A DNA stretch of 14,005 bases, from assembly GCA_033856235.1 (NCBI GenBank), contig JAWVFI010000160.1:1-14005 (forward strand), read 5' to 3'. Shown one piece after another: positions 5,336 to 14,005 of this stretch. Origin of the DNA: DASXRU01 sp033856235. Its GTDB lineage: Bacteria > Acidobacteriota > Blastocatellia > Pyrinomonadales > Pyrinomonadaceae. The notes beneath the pieces were generated by a model, which did not search any database, was not told the DNA's origin, and worked only from the letters and a program-made list of their open reading frames with translations. Position numbers and translations under genes: made by a program. How positions within the stretch are numbered: the stretch's first letter is position 1; each line of letters opens with the position of its first letter.

Positions 5336-8020
5336 CTATTCAGGTGTCGGTGTTGGAATACTCTGTAAAAGTTTGTTAGCCAATTTTGGGTTAATCTCTT
5401 CGAGGATTTGGTATTGTTCAGTCGCTAACTGCAATTCATCAATAGACAAGTAAGTCATTCCCAATTCATAGTGCGCCACCGCGAGATCTGGTCTTAATTT
5501 CACCGCTTCCTCGAAGGCCTCAATGGCTGTGTCGACCTCGTTAATATGCCGATATGCTACTCCTAACTGATAATGCGTCGACGCATTATCTGGTGCGATT
5601 TTTCGCGCTTGAGCAAACGCGGAAATGGCGTCTTTCCACTGTCCCAACGCTGAATAAGCTAAACCCAAGTTGCGATAAGTACCCGCATCTCCCGGTTTGA
5701 GCTCGATCGCCTGTTGGGATGCAGCAATCGATTCTTTGAACTTGCCTAACTTATAGAGGGCAAATCCCAACTCGTGGTGAGCTTCGACAAGATTGCGGTC
5801 TAATGCGATGGCTTGTTGATAAGCACTGACCGCTTCTTGGTAGTGCCGCACTTTTGTGAATTGAACTCCTTCGGCGAAATACCGTTGCGCGTCGCGCTTT
5901 GGTTCCTCGAGAGGCGCGGGAGGTGTTGTGGTCGGAGTTGGGACAGTTCTCGCTACTTCCCTGTTTGTCAGCGACGGTTGGTGGCTTCCGAATCTCGTTT
6001 TCAGCGGTACCATAGCAATCAAAGAAGCCACAAGAGCCAGAAGTAGCGGTGCCACACCAAAAATACCCGAAGTCGGATTCCCGGCGTCAAGCTCGGCTTG
6101 GGCCAAGTCTCTCAGTGTGGCCTCAAGCGTCGGTCTCATCGCGGTTCGTGCCATAACAATTTGATTGGCACTCTGTCGCAACTGGGATGCGCCGACCTCT
6201 AGTTCTCGCTCGATTGTCGATTTAGCGCCGCCGATTTCCTTTTCGACCGCATTTCGGTCCGCCGGATCTACGCCTAGCGCGGGATTAAATACGAATCGCT
6301 GCTCGATCGAACTACGCCAACCAAGTAAGTAGGACGTGTACACTGGCCCAAACCCAGGAACCTGCCCGAGTGAGCGCCGATCAATATCGGCCGCGGTCTC
6401 AATTCCAAAAGATCGGAGAGTCGCTTGGCGGCTGGGGCCGATGCCGCTTATGCCCGCCAAGGCGATACGGTGCCGATCCAAGAACTTTTGCAGCTGCTGC
6501 TGCCGGAGATTTCTCTCGAGCGCGTTAAGCTTCTTCAACCGCAGCGCGGGCAGGCCTTCATACTCTGTCCTTCTCCGGCCGAGGTCGCGTTTCTTTTGAT
6601 CGAAGCCGTGCGTTCCTGCTTGTGCCCGCCACCTTTGCTCCGCTTCGTGCCATCTGCGCTGGGCCGCGTGTTTCGCGTTGTCGAGTTTCTGCCGGGCGTC
6701 CTTGTTACCACCACGCGCAACCGCGAACGCCACAATGCCGGAGATTCCGACCAGCCATGCAGTTGCGGAAATACTGAGGGGTAACAAAAACAGAATTGCG
6801 GATATAACGAGAAGCGCACCGCCGGTCACCGAGGATCGCAGGAACTCTCCGCGCCTCATCTTTGACACGCCAGCTGATCGAGTTAAGCTGAAGGTTGACC
6901 GATCCGGAAGCGTGGGTAGCGACCCTGGTGAGGAAACGGCTTCGAGCTGTGCCCAGATGCGGGCGAGATTGAAATTCCCGTCTTGAATTACGCCGACGGC
7001 ATATACAGGCGTAAACACTAAGACGCCAGACATACCCTCCACGCGGCACCACGGACAAGATGAAAGGTCTTTGAGATAGTAATGACCGGCGTTCGTTTTG
7101 CACTGCGTGAGATTCGAGGCTAACCGGTCGAGCGCTCCAATCCATTCATCGGGCGAGGGACGAACTCCACCAGAGGCAAATGCGCGTTCGAATAAGTTCG
7201 CAGCCGCCGTGGAAACCGCCTCTAGCGGAATTGTCCCAGTGGGCTGCTCCATGAGGCGCGATCGCGCGCCTGGGCCATACGCGAACCTATAGTCAGCGAT
7301 CAACCTCTGAAGCGGTGGTGTCTCCTTCGCACCTAGGAACTTTCCCGCAAACGGATGGCGGCCCAAGAACAAGAGTTGAAAGATAATTACCGCCAGCCCA
7401 AAGGTGTCATGGTTCGTTGATCGGATAACACGTTGAAGGGAGCGACCCTGGAGTTCCGGGGGAGTATGAGTGTCGATGCCCACTGCGCATAGATATTGGC
7501 GGCCCTGTGCGGCAATCTGAAAGCTGTCGCAATCAAAGAGAGTGACCGTGGCTCTCTTTGAGACACCGACGCTTCCGTGGTTTATGTCGCCGATTACGAG
7601 GTTTTGTTCGTGTATTACCTTAAACGCGCGAGCAATATTGGACGCAGTTTGAATCAAAAATGGCCAATGGGCTTCCGGGAATTGGGCCAACCTACTTTTG
7701 ACGCCATAAAGTACGTGAACGTCCTCATAGCCTGTCATCGACGGCATGAGGAAACCAATCATCCGTCCGTTCGGTCTATCGAACAAGGTGTCCACGGGCC
7801 AAGCTGCAAGTTTCAACAACCTTTCGGTGCGTACACTAACCATCAAAGAGAGTTTCTTGGCTTTCTCTGGATCGATGGGACGGTTATAGATTTTCGCAGC
7901 GAGGTCTCCTTGTCCTTGTACTTGATAGACGGCACCTTCACCTCCCTTGCCGAGCGTGTCTGCCAAAGATAGCGGACGGCCTTGACTGTTATAGCACTGT
8001 GATTTGGCTCTCATTATCAT
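5336..8020 (-). CDS. TerY-P triad kinase: Ser/Thr kinase-Zn finger-TM-HhH-TPR fusion
   Basis: An 894-residue multidomain protein. The kinase domain spans about 15-300: glycine loop GKGGEGAVY (24-32), Lys43 in AAKIY, Asp145 in VIGDINHGS as the catalytic-loop aspartate, FDCDSFQI (162-169) in the DFG position, and THTPPELQG (184-192) in the activation/APE region. A Cys307/His313/Cys322/Cys325 cluster with SCPWC follows and resembles a zinc knuckle. Two hydrophobic helices (about 397-437), a basic coiled-coil segment (440-515), paired helix-hairpin-helix motifs (ISGIGPSRQ, VPGFGPVY; 523-561), a third helix (652-670), a Pro/Thr linker (about 692-706) and about five TPR units (707-885) complete it. 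Kinase-ZnR-HhH is the architecture of TerY-P-associated kinases. It is the last gene of the triad and overlaps the phosphatase by 32 bases; Met3 (8014) is an alternative start. Ser150 replaces the usual Asn after the catalytic Asp. Confidence 0.88.
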   Translation of the reverse strand: MIMRAKSQCYNSQGRPLSLADTLGKGGEGAVYQVQGQGDLAAKIYNRPIDPEKAKKLSLMVSVRTERLLKLAAWPVDTLFDRPNGRMIGFLMPSMTGYEDVHVLYGVKSRLAQFPEAHWPFLIQTASNIARAFKVIHEQNLVIGDINHGSVGVSKRATVTLFDCDSFQIAAQGRQYLCAVGIDTHTPPELQGRSLQRVIRSTNHDTFGLAVIIFQLLFLGRHPFAGKFLGAKETPPLQRLIADYRFAYGPGARSRLMEQPTGTIPLEAVSTAAANLFERAFASGGVRPSPDEWIGALDRLASNLTQCKTNAGHYYLKDLSSCPWCRVEGMSGVLVFTPVYAVGVIQDGNFNLARIWAQLEAVSSPGSLPTLPDRSTFSLTRSAGVSKMRRGEFLRSSVTGGALLVISAILFLLPLSISATAWLVGISGIVAFAVARGGNKDARQKLDNAKHAAQRRWHEAEQRWRAQAGTHGFDQKKRDLGRRRTEYEGLPALRLKKLNALERNLRQQQLQKFLDRHRIALAGISGIGPSRQATLRSFGIETAADIDRRSLGQVPGFGPVYTSYLLGWRSSIEQRFVFNPALGVDPADRNAVEKEIGGAKSTIERELEVGASQLRQSANQIVMARTAMRPTLEATLRDLAQAELDAGNPTSGIFGVAPLLLALVASLIAMVPLKTRFGSHQPSLTNREVARTVPTPTTTPPAPLEEPKRDAQRYFAEGVQFTKVRHYQEAVSAYQQAIALDRNLVEAHHELGFALYKLGKFKESIAASQQAIELKPGDAGTYRNLGLAYSALGQWKDAISAFAQARKIAPDNASTHYQLGVAYRHINEVDTAIEAFEEAVKLRPDLAVAHYELGMTYLSIDELQLATEQYQILEEINPKLANKLLQSIPTPTPE

Positions 8021-8837
8021 CGGCGGGATACACAGAGTCGTGCGGACTTAATTGCTTCCTTCGTGTGGCAAGAAGCAACGTCTTGTCGTCGTCGGTACAG
8101 TCATTGATTTTCGTGGAGTTGAGGAACGAACTCAACGACGCCGTATATTTTTCTGAATACTCTTCGGGAGCCGCTCGCAGCCATTCGAAGATGGGAGCAA
8201 AGAATGGGTTATGAGCTTGCCGGCTCTGATAGTCCAAGGCCAAGCTCTGCAACCCGTCAGTGAAAAGTGCCACCTCGTCAATACGCCCGTTAATTAAGCT
8301 AAACTCGATTCTCTCAGATGCAGCTTGGTCACTGACAAAGTTTGTTTCATTGGCATATCGACCTTGTTGGGGCCAGAAAAGCCAACCGTAATCATCGCGC
8401 TCCTCCGTTGAAGGAATTACAATCGCACCATCGCCGATTTGAATGAATACGCCACAGTCATCTCCGATAACTGCAGCCAACATAGTTGACGCGAAATCAC
8501 GAGATATAAGTCCCTCGGCCGCGCTTTCGTCGGCCAGTTGGCGCTGGAAGCCGACGATCCAAGTGTTGATGAAGCTAGGATCGAGGTCATGAACTGGCTT
8601 ATCGTTTTGAAGGTGTTGAGTAACTGCGGCAACCAAGCGAGAGCAGGCCAGAGTCGCTCCCTTCAGCCCACATTTGGCGCTTCCGGCGCCATCAGCGACC
8701 ACGGCTATTAGCACTTCCGATCCGTCTGTTCGGCCAAAGACCTCGCAAGTGCCGCTGTCTTGACAGGTGGTTGCCGTGACGATATGGGACGTTCCGATAG
8801 CTGAGTTGAGGACGTATTTCCAGCGCTCAGCGTTCAT
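7989..8837 (-). CDS. PP2C-type Ser/Thr phosphatase of the TerY-P triad
   Basis: A 282-residue protein with the PP2C metal-ligand motifs in order: CQDSG with Asp27, VVADGAGS with Asp49-Gly50, QIGDGA with Asp136, LFTDG with Asp194, and DDDKTLLLA near 249-257. It should be an Mg/Mn-dependent phosphoserine/threonine phosphatase, most like the PP2C_2 subgroup found in vWA-phosphatase-kinase triads. It is predicted to reverse phosphorylation by the neighbouring kinase, possibly on TerY or a shared client. ATG 8837 is chosen because it forms TAATG with the TerY stop, a typical translational coupling. A TTG at 8852 would add five residues (MGYCL). The 3' end overlaps the kinase start. A short acidic/polar tail follows about residue 260. 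Confidence 0.9.
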   Translation of the reverse strand: MNAERWKYVLNSAIGTSHIVTATTCQDSGTCEVFGRTDGSEVLIAVVADGAGSAKCGLKGATLACSRLVAAVTQHLQNDKPVHDLDPSFINTWIVGFQRQLADESAAEGLISRDFASTMLAAVIGDDCGVFIQIGDGAIVIPSTEERDDYGWLFWPQQGRYANETNFVSDQAASERIEFSLINGRIDEVALFTDGLQSLALDYQSRQAHNPFFAPIFEWLRAAPEEYSEKYTASLSSFLNSTKINDCTDDDKTLLLATRRKQLSPHDSVYPADDNESQITVL

Positions 8838-9514
8838 TAGGCAGTAGCCCAACCATCTGGAGCGGTAGGATTAGCCAAAGGAACATCGTCTCCAGGACTT
8901 GAACGTGAAACCGAACTCAGGGAGTTAGATAACCAAGCGAACAAGTCGCGGAATCGCAAGCCCTTCAACTTTAGAGGTTCGCGGACAGCGATTTGTCCTA
9001 GTACTTCCATGTTCGCTCCCTCGACGCCAACGGCCCGGAAGGTAAATGATTTCGATTCTTCACCGGATTTGACGAGTGAAGCCGCATGCTGCCAGTGGTC
9101 GGTCGGCCCCCCGTCAGTAATCAGGAAGACCCAAGGCCGGTAATGGGTAATGCCATTGTTTCGGTAGACTTCCTTTCGCAACCGGAGAAGTTCTAATCCT
9201 TGCTCAATGGCGGCGCCCATGGGCGTATCTCCGCTCGCTTGAAGGGCTGGTGGTTGAAAGACATCGGGTGATTGGAAGTCCAATTCAACTCTAACCGGAC
9301 CAAAACTGACGATCCCAACTTCGACGCGCTTTGCTGCCATCGAATCAGCCATAAGTTCATCCTTGAACAGTACAAGGCCTTCGTTTAGCTCTCGAATAGG
9401 ATGGCCGCTCATCGAGCCCGAAGTATCAAGCAGTAGCAGGCAAGGACAGCGGGGTTCTGGATTCTGAAAAATCTCCGCATCCGGGAATGGAACCTGATCG
9501 ACATTTTCTGACAT
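8837..9514 (-). CDS. terY: TerY-type von Willebrand factor A domain protein
   Basis: The 225-residue product is a single vWA domain with an intact MIDAS metal site: Asp30-x-Ser32-x-Ser34 in LLDTSGSMSG, Thr97 in SGDTPMG, and Asp134 in FLITDGGPTD. YRPWVFLITDG..PTDHW, a RVEVGIVSFG strand and a C-terminal LFAWLSNSLSSVSRSSPG closely match TerY-family proteins. TerY is a cytoplasmic metal-binding scaffold found with TerC/TerD-type tellurite/stress genes, or, as here, with a PP2C phosphatase and a kinase. It is first in the minus-strand operon. ATG 9514 has AAGAGG (minus strand, 9526-9521) 6 bases upstream. Its stop shares a base with the phosphatase start. No TerC, TerD or TerZ gene is visible in the window. 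Confidence 0.92.
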   Translation of the reverse strand: MSENVDQVPFPDAEIFQNPEPRCPCLLLLDTSGSMSGHPIRELNEGLVLFKDELMADSMAAKRVEVGIVSFGPVRVELDFQSPDVFQPPALQASGDTPMGAAIEQGLELLRLRKEVYRNNGITHYRPWVFLITDGGPTDHWQHAASLVKSGEESKSFTFRAVGVEGANMEVLGQIAVREPLKLKGLRFRDLFAWLSNSLSSVSRSSPGDDVPLANPTAPDGWATA

Positions 9515-9813
9515 TATTTACCTCTTGAATTTGATCGTTGTGGTACCAGTGATTCTTGTTAGAAGTTAGCGAGAAAGAGATCGGGGAGTGTGCCCTGCGC
9601 AAGGTCGGGCAGTCAGCTCCTGATACACTGCGTTTCTTTGGGCGGCGCGGATTCTACCACGATCCCCTTGCATGCAAAAGTTTTTGTATTCGTTGCTGCC
9701 CCTCAGACAGGAACAGCCAGTTGGAACTCTTCTTCGCATCATCTGCACATGTTCGAATAACCTTTAAGGTGATTGCAGTGCACACATTATGATGGACTGC
9801 GGTTCCCGGCTCA
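9515..9813. other. Non-coding interval upstream of the TerY-P triad
   Basis: About 300 bases with only weak overlapping frames on both strands, none having a good ribosome site or recognisable domain. The promoter of the TerY operon must lie here, close to 9530-9620 on the minus strand, but no pair of -35 and -10 boxes with standard spacing is convincing by eye. Confidence 0.5.
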
Positions 9814-9862
9814 CAGGCCAATGGCCGATGACAGGTTCCTCGCTGGCCTGTCATCGGTCCAT
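9814..9862. repeat. Strong hairpin with an alternative pairing
   Basis: ATGGCCGATGACAGG (9821-9835) pairs with CCTGTCATCGGTCCAT (9847-9862), a 15-bp stem with a single-base bulge and an 11-base loop. CAGGCCA (9814-9820) can instead pair with TGGCCTG (9844-9850), which would break the main stem. The structure lies between the divergently placed TerY promoter side and the end of the small minus-strand gene at 9958. It could be a terminator-like element or a dispersed repeat. Confidence 0.6.
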
Positions 9863-9903
9863 CGAAGTTTTGGCGGGTGATGTCCGCCGGTGGCCGCTCG
9901 ATG

Positions 9904-9947
9904 CCGAGGGGAGCCCTCCCTTACGGTCGGGCTTCTGATTCGGGCTC
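9904..9947. repeat. REP-like palindrome 3' of the small hypothetical gene
   Basis: GAGCCC at 9911-9916 can pair with GGGCTC at 9942-9947, or AGCCC (9912-9916) with the nearer GGGCT (9929-9933). The element starts 11 bases 3' of the stop of the minus-strand gene at 9958 and could serve as its terminator. The GCCCGACCGTAAGGGAGGGC core on the minus strand looks like a dispersed intergenic repeat type, judged from memory. Confidence 0.5.
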
Positions 9948-9957
9948 GACGGCGCGG

Positions 9958-10326
9958 TTAGGTTGTTGGTGGTTTTTTGGTTGCGGGGCGGCCGGTGGGG
10001 CGCTTGCGCTCGCTTAAGCGCGTGCCTCCGACTTGTTCATACTCGCTGCTGTCTCGGCCGTACTGCGCTTCGACTGCGGAGAGTACTCGCCGGTTTAGAT
10101 CGCGCAAGCTATTCTCGCGCGCATCCAGGCGGTTTTGCCTTTCGTCCATGGCCGCCGACTCACGGTTGTAGTCGTCCTGATCGGTCGCGAACCCGGTGAC
10201 TTCCGCTTCATAGGCGGGGCCCGAAAGGCTTGGGCCAAAGTTGGGAGCAGGGTTGATTGCTTTGAGGCCCGCAAGACGCTGCCGGGCCGTTTCGAGGACA
10301 GCGGAGTTACGTCTGGCTCTCGCCAT
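9958..10326 (-). CDS. Conserved hypothetical 122-residue helical protein
   Basis: The product begins MARARRNSAVLETARQRL, has an almost entirely helical, charged middle (YNRESAAMDERQNRLDARE), and ends in a basic tail with YEQVGGTRLSERKRPTGR. This YEQxGGTRxSERKR-type ending is familiar from small conserved hypotheticals in environmental bacteria, but no function is known; nucleic-acid binding through the basic tail is only a guess. ATG 10326 is chosen because GGAGGTGA (minus strand, 10338-10331), a near-perfect Shine-Dalgarno, lies just upstream. The frame is open much further, up to a TAA at 10564-10566, and runs into the 21-bp repeat array. No signal peptide or membrane helix. Confidence 0.8.
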   Translation of the reverse strand: MARARRNSAVLETARQRLAGLKAINPAPNFGPSLSGPAYEAEVTGFATDQDDYNRESAAMDERQNRLDARENSLRDLNRRVLSAVEAQYGRDSSEYEQVGGTRLSERKRPTGRPATKKPPTT

Positions 10327-10470
10327 AAATTCACCTCCCGAGTTGTAAGGGTCCGTGAGGACCGGAAGAGCGAGGTTTACGCGCCGCAGTATATTTCCTT
10401 TCAAAGGAAAAACAAGTCTTTTCCTCGCATTTCTTAACAAAATCCAGGTTTTTGTTTGTAAGGTCGGCCG

Positions 10471-10743
10471 TAAAGTTGCCGCGCTCGCAATTAAAGTAGC
10501 TTTAGTTGGTGGGAAAGGAGCTTCAGTCCCCGGTAAAGTTACTTTAGTCGAGTGAAGAGTTACTTAAGTCGCGGGTGCGGCCACTTTTGTCGCAGGTAAA
10601 GCGGCTTTGGTTGTGAGTGCAGTGACGTTGGTTGCGAGGAAAGTAATGCCGGTCGGAAGGAAAGCTTTCGGGGTTCGGGGAAAAGTTGCTTTGGCTGGCA
10701 GCGAGCTTACCTTTGTCGCGAGGTGAGTTTGGTTGATCGAGAC
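10471..10743. repeat. Degenerate 21-bp tandem repeat array, about 13 units
   Basis: Successive 21-base units align without gaps from 10471 to 10743. The plus-strand consensus is roughly TAAAGTTACTTTGGTCGCGAG, with the AAAG at positions 2-5 and the TTTGGTC core best kept. Because 21 is seven codons, the minus strand encodes a heptapeptide pattern close to LATKVTL (for example LATKVSS, LPTGITF, LATNVTA, PATKVAA), broken only by a TAA at 10564-10566. No unit is an exact copy of another, so the array is old or under relaxed selection. It lies directly upstream of the small gene ending at 9958 and is in the same frame. Confidence 0.8.
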
Positions 10744-10772
10744 AAAAGTAGCGGACCGCAAGGGTGCGGCTT

Positions 10773-11000
10773 AACGCTGAAGGCGTTCCCTAATTCCAGC
10801 CCAGGGTTGCGCTTTGGCAACCCTGGGAAGACGTCCATTTCATCCTCGACGACGCAACCGTGAAGGGGTTGCGTCGTCGGGGGGGTGAAGCGCCGCACCA
10901 CATCGCGACTCCTACGGAGTTGCGATTGAATTTTTGGGGCTTCTTATCCCCAGGGTTTCAGAGCAAACCCTGGCTGGAATTGGCCAAGGCTTTCAGCGTT
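10773..11000. repeat. Composite palindromic repeat, copy 2 (about 228 bp)
   Basis: It shares the outer AACGCTGAA...TTCAGCGTT arms and the CCAGCCCAGGGTTGC segment with the element at 950-1155. It contains internal hairpins at 10805-10829 (CCCAGGGTTGC type), 10848-10880 (CGACGACGCAACC/GGTTGCGTCGTCG) and about 10904-10926 (CGCAACTC-type arms around CCTACG). The outer arms have diverged more than in copy 1. It ends 17 bases before the PadR -35 box. No transposase is encoded. Between 10327 and 11077 no gene is seen other than these repeats. Confidence 0.8.
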
Positions 11001-11010
11001 CTTCTCGTCC

Positions 11011-11074
11011 CCTCCTGTTGACAGTCGATAGGGCGGCGCGTATGGTAGCGCTCCTATTGGGTGTCAACAGGAGG
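11011..11074. promoter_or_regulatory. Perfect 13-bp inverted repeat flanking the padR promoter (likely operator)
   Basis: CCTCCTGTTGACA (11011-11023) is the exact reverse complement of TGTCAACAGGAGG (11062-11074). The left arm covers the -35 box. The right arm covers the Shine-Dalgarno of the PadR gene. The spacing of about 51 bases, five helical turns, would let one regulator bind both arms on the same DNA face. PadR proteins usually repress their own promoters, so autoregulation is the natural inference. Confidence 0.6.
11018..11046 (+). promoter_or_regulatory. Sigma70-type promoter for padR-permease
   Basis: TTGACA (11018-11023) is followed by a 17-base spacer and TATGGT (11041-11046). 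The start point would fall near 11053, giving a leader of about 25 bases to ATG 11078. The -35 is consensus and the -10 matches four of six. Confidence 0.7.
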
Positions 11075-11077
11075 AGC

Positions 11078-11410
11078 ATGAAGAAACAGAAGGCCGATCT
11101 TCTGCAAGGCACGCTGGAACTACTGGTCTTGCGCATCCTGCGCTCCGGGCGCATGCACGGCTGGGACGTGATGCAGCGATTGCAAATGGTGTCCGGTGAA
11201 GTGTTGAGTGTGACTCCCGGCGCGCTCTACCCGGCCCTCCATCGCCTTGAAGAGCGCGGGTTAATCTCAGCTGCCTGGGAGCCATCGGAAAACAACCGCC
11301 GCTCGAAGGTCTATGAGTTGAACGCCGCGGGCCGTAAACAACTGGAAGCCGAACGCAAGGAATGGGAAAGATTTACCGGCGCGGTCGCGCTCATCCTGCG
11401 CAATGCCTGA
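11078..11410 (+). CDS. PadR-family transcriptional regulator (acidobacterial type)
   Basis: The 110-residue product MKKQKADLLQGTLELLVLRIL... carries a PadR winged helix. GTLELLVLRILRSGRMHGWDVMQRL (11-35) gives helices 1-2, VTPGALYPALHRLEERGLI (46-64) is the recognition helix, and the wing reads WEPSENNRRSKVYELNAAGRKQL (67-89). The short C-terminal dimerisation helix (90-110) is typical of the small PadR subgroup paired with ADOP permeases in Acidobacteria. ATG 11078 is chosen over upstream in-frame starts because AGGAG sits 2-7 bases before it and the promoter and repeat DNA lie upstream. It is followed by the permease after only 10 bases, so the two form an operon. Confidence 0.92.
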   Translation: MKKQKADLLQGTLELLVLRILRSGRMHGWDVMQRLQMVSGEVLSVTPGALYPALHRLEERGLISAAWEPSENNRRSKVYELNAAGRKQLEAERKEWERFTGAVALILRNA

Positions 11411-11420
11411 GGAGAATATT

Positions 11421-14005
<2,585 letters not shown>

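Noticed and set aside
9556..9854. Small overlapping frames on both strands between terY and the hypothetical gene
   Set aside because: No good ribosome site, no recognisable motif, and two frames on opposite strands overlap; treated as non-coding.
10471..10743. CRISPR array as an explanation of the regular repeats
   Set aside because: The units are contiguous 21-mers without spacers, highly diverged, and no cas gene is present.

Overview
The window looks like an acidobacterial chromosome, probably Blastocatellia or a relative. The strongest clue is a PadR regulator directly followed by a permease of the acidobacterial duplicated orphan permease (ADOP) type at 11078-14005. Scattered GC-rich palindromic intergenic repeats and conserved small proteins are in keeping with this. 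The assignment rests on recognised family features, not on a database search. No rRNA, tRNA, CRISPR array, transposase or integrase was seen.

Layout. 1-133 is the C-terminus of an Asp/Glu racemase-family protein. A TTTCGTGAA-rich inverted repeat follows, then a four-helix membrane protein (287-844). A large palindromic composite repeat (950-1155) leads into an endonuclease/exonuclease/phosphatase-fold protein (1174-2079). 2080-2408 holds three further repeat types and no gene. A RibD-C/dihydrofolate-reductase-like protein lies on the minus strand (2409-3059).

The centre (3242-9514) reads as an accessory module in two convergent units. The plus-strand unit has a RusA-like Holliday-junction resolvase, a DUF4236/coiled-coil protein and a small zinc-ribbon membrane protein. 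The minus-strand unit, transcribed from 9514 down to 5336, is a complete overlapping TerY-P triad: a TerY-type vWA protein, a PP2C-type phosphatase, and a Ser/Thr-kinase-like protein carrying a Zn finger, membrane helices, HhH motifs and C-terminal TPRs. Known TerY-P triads are predicted phospho-signalling modules linked to Ter stress response and DNA processing. The adjacent resolvase fits a DNA-directed role, but a functional link between the two units is inference.

The right part (9515-11077) is mostly non-coding and repeat-rich. It holds one small conserved hypothetical gene (9958-10326), an array of about thirteen degenerate 21-bp units encoding a heptapeptide pattern (10471-10743), and a second copy of the composite palindrome (10773-11000). 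A well-formed promoter inside a perfect 13-bp inverted repeat then drives the PadR gene and the ADOP permease, which runs off the window end.
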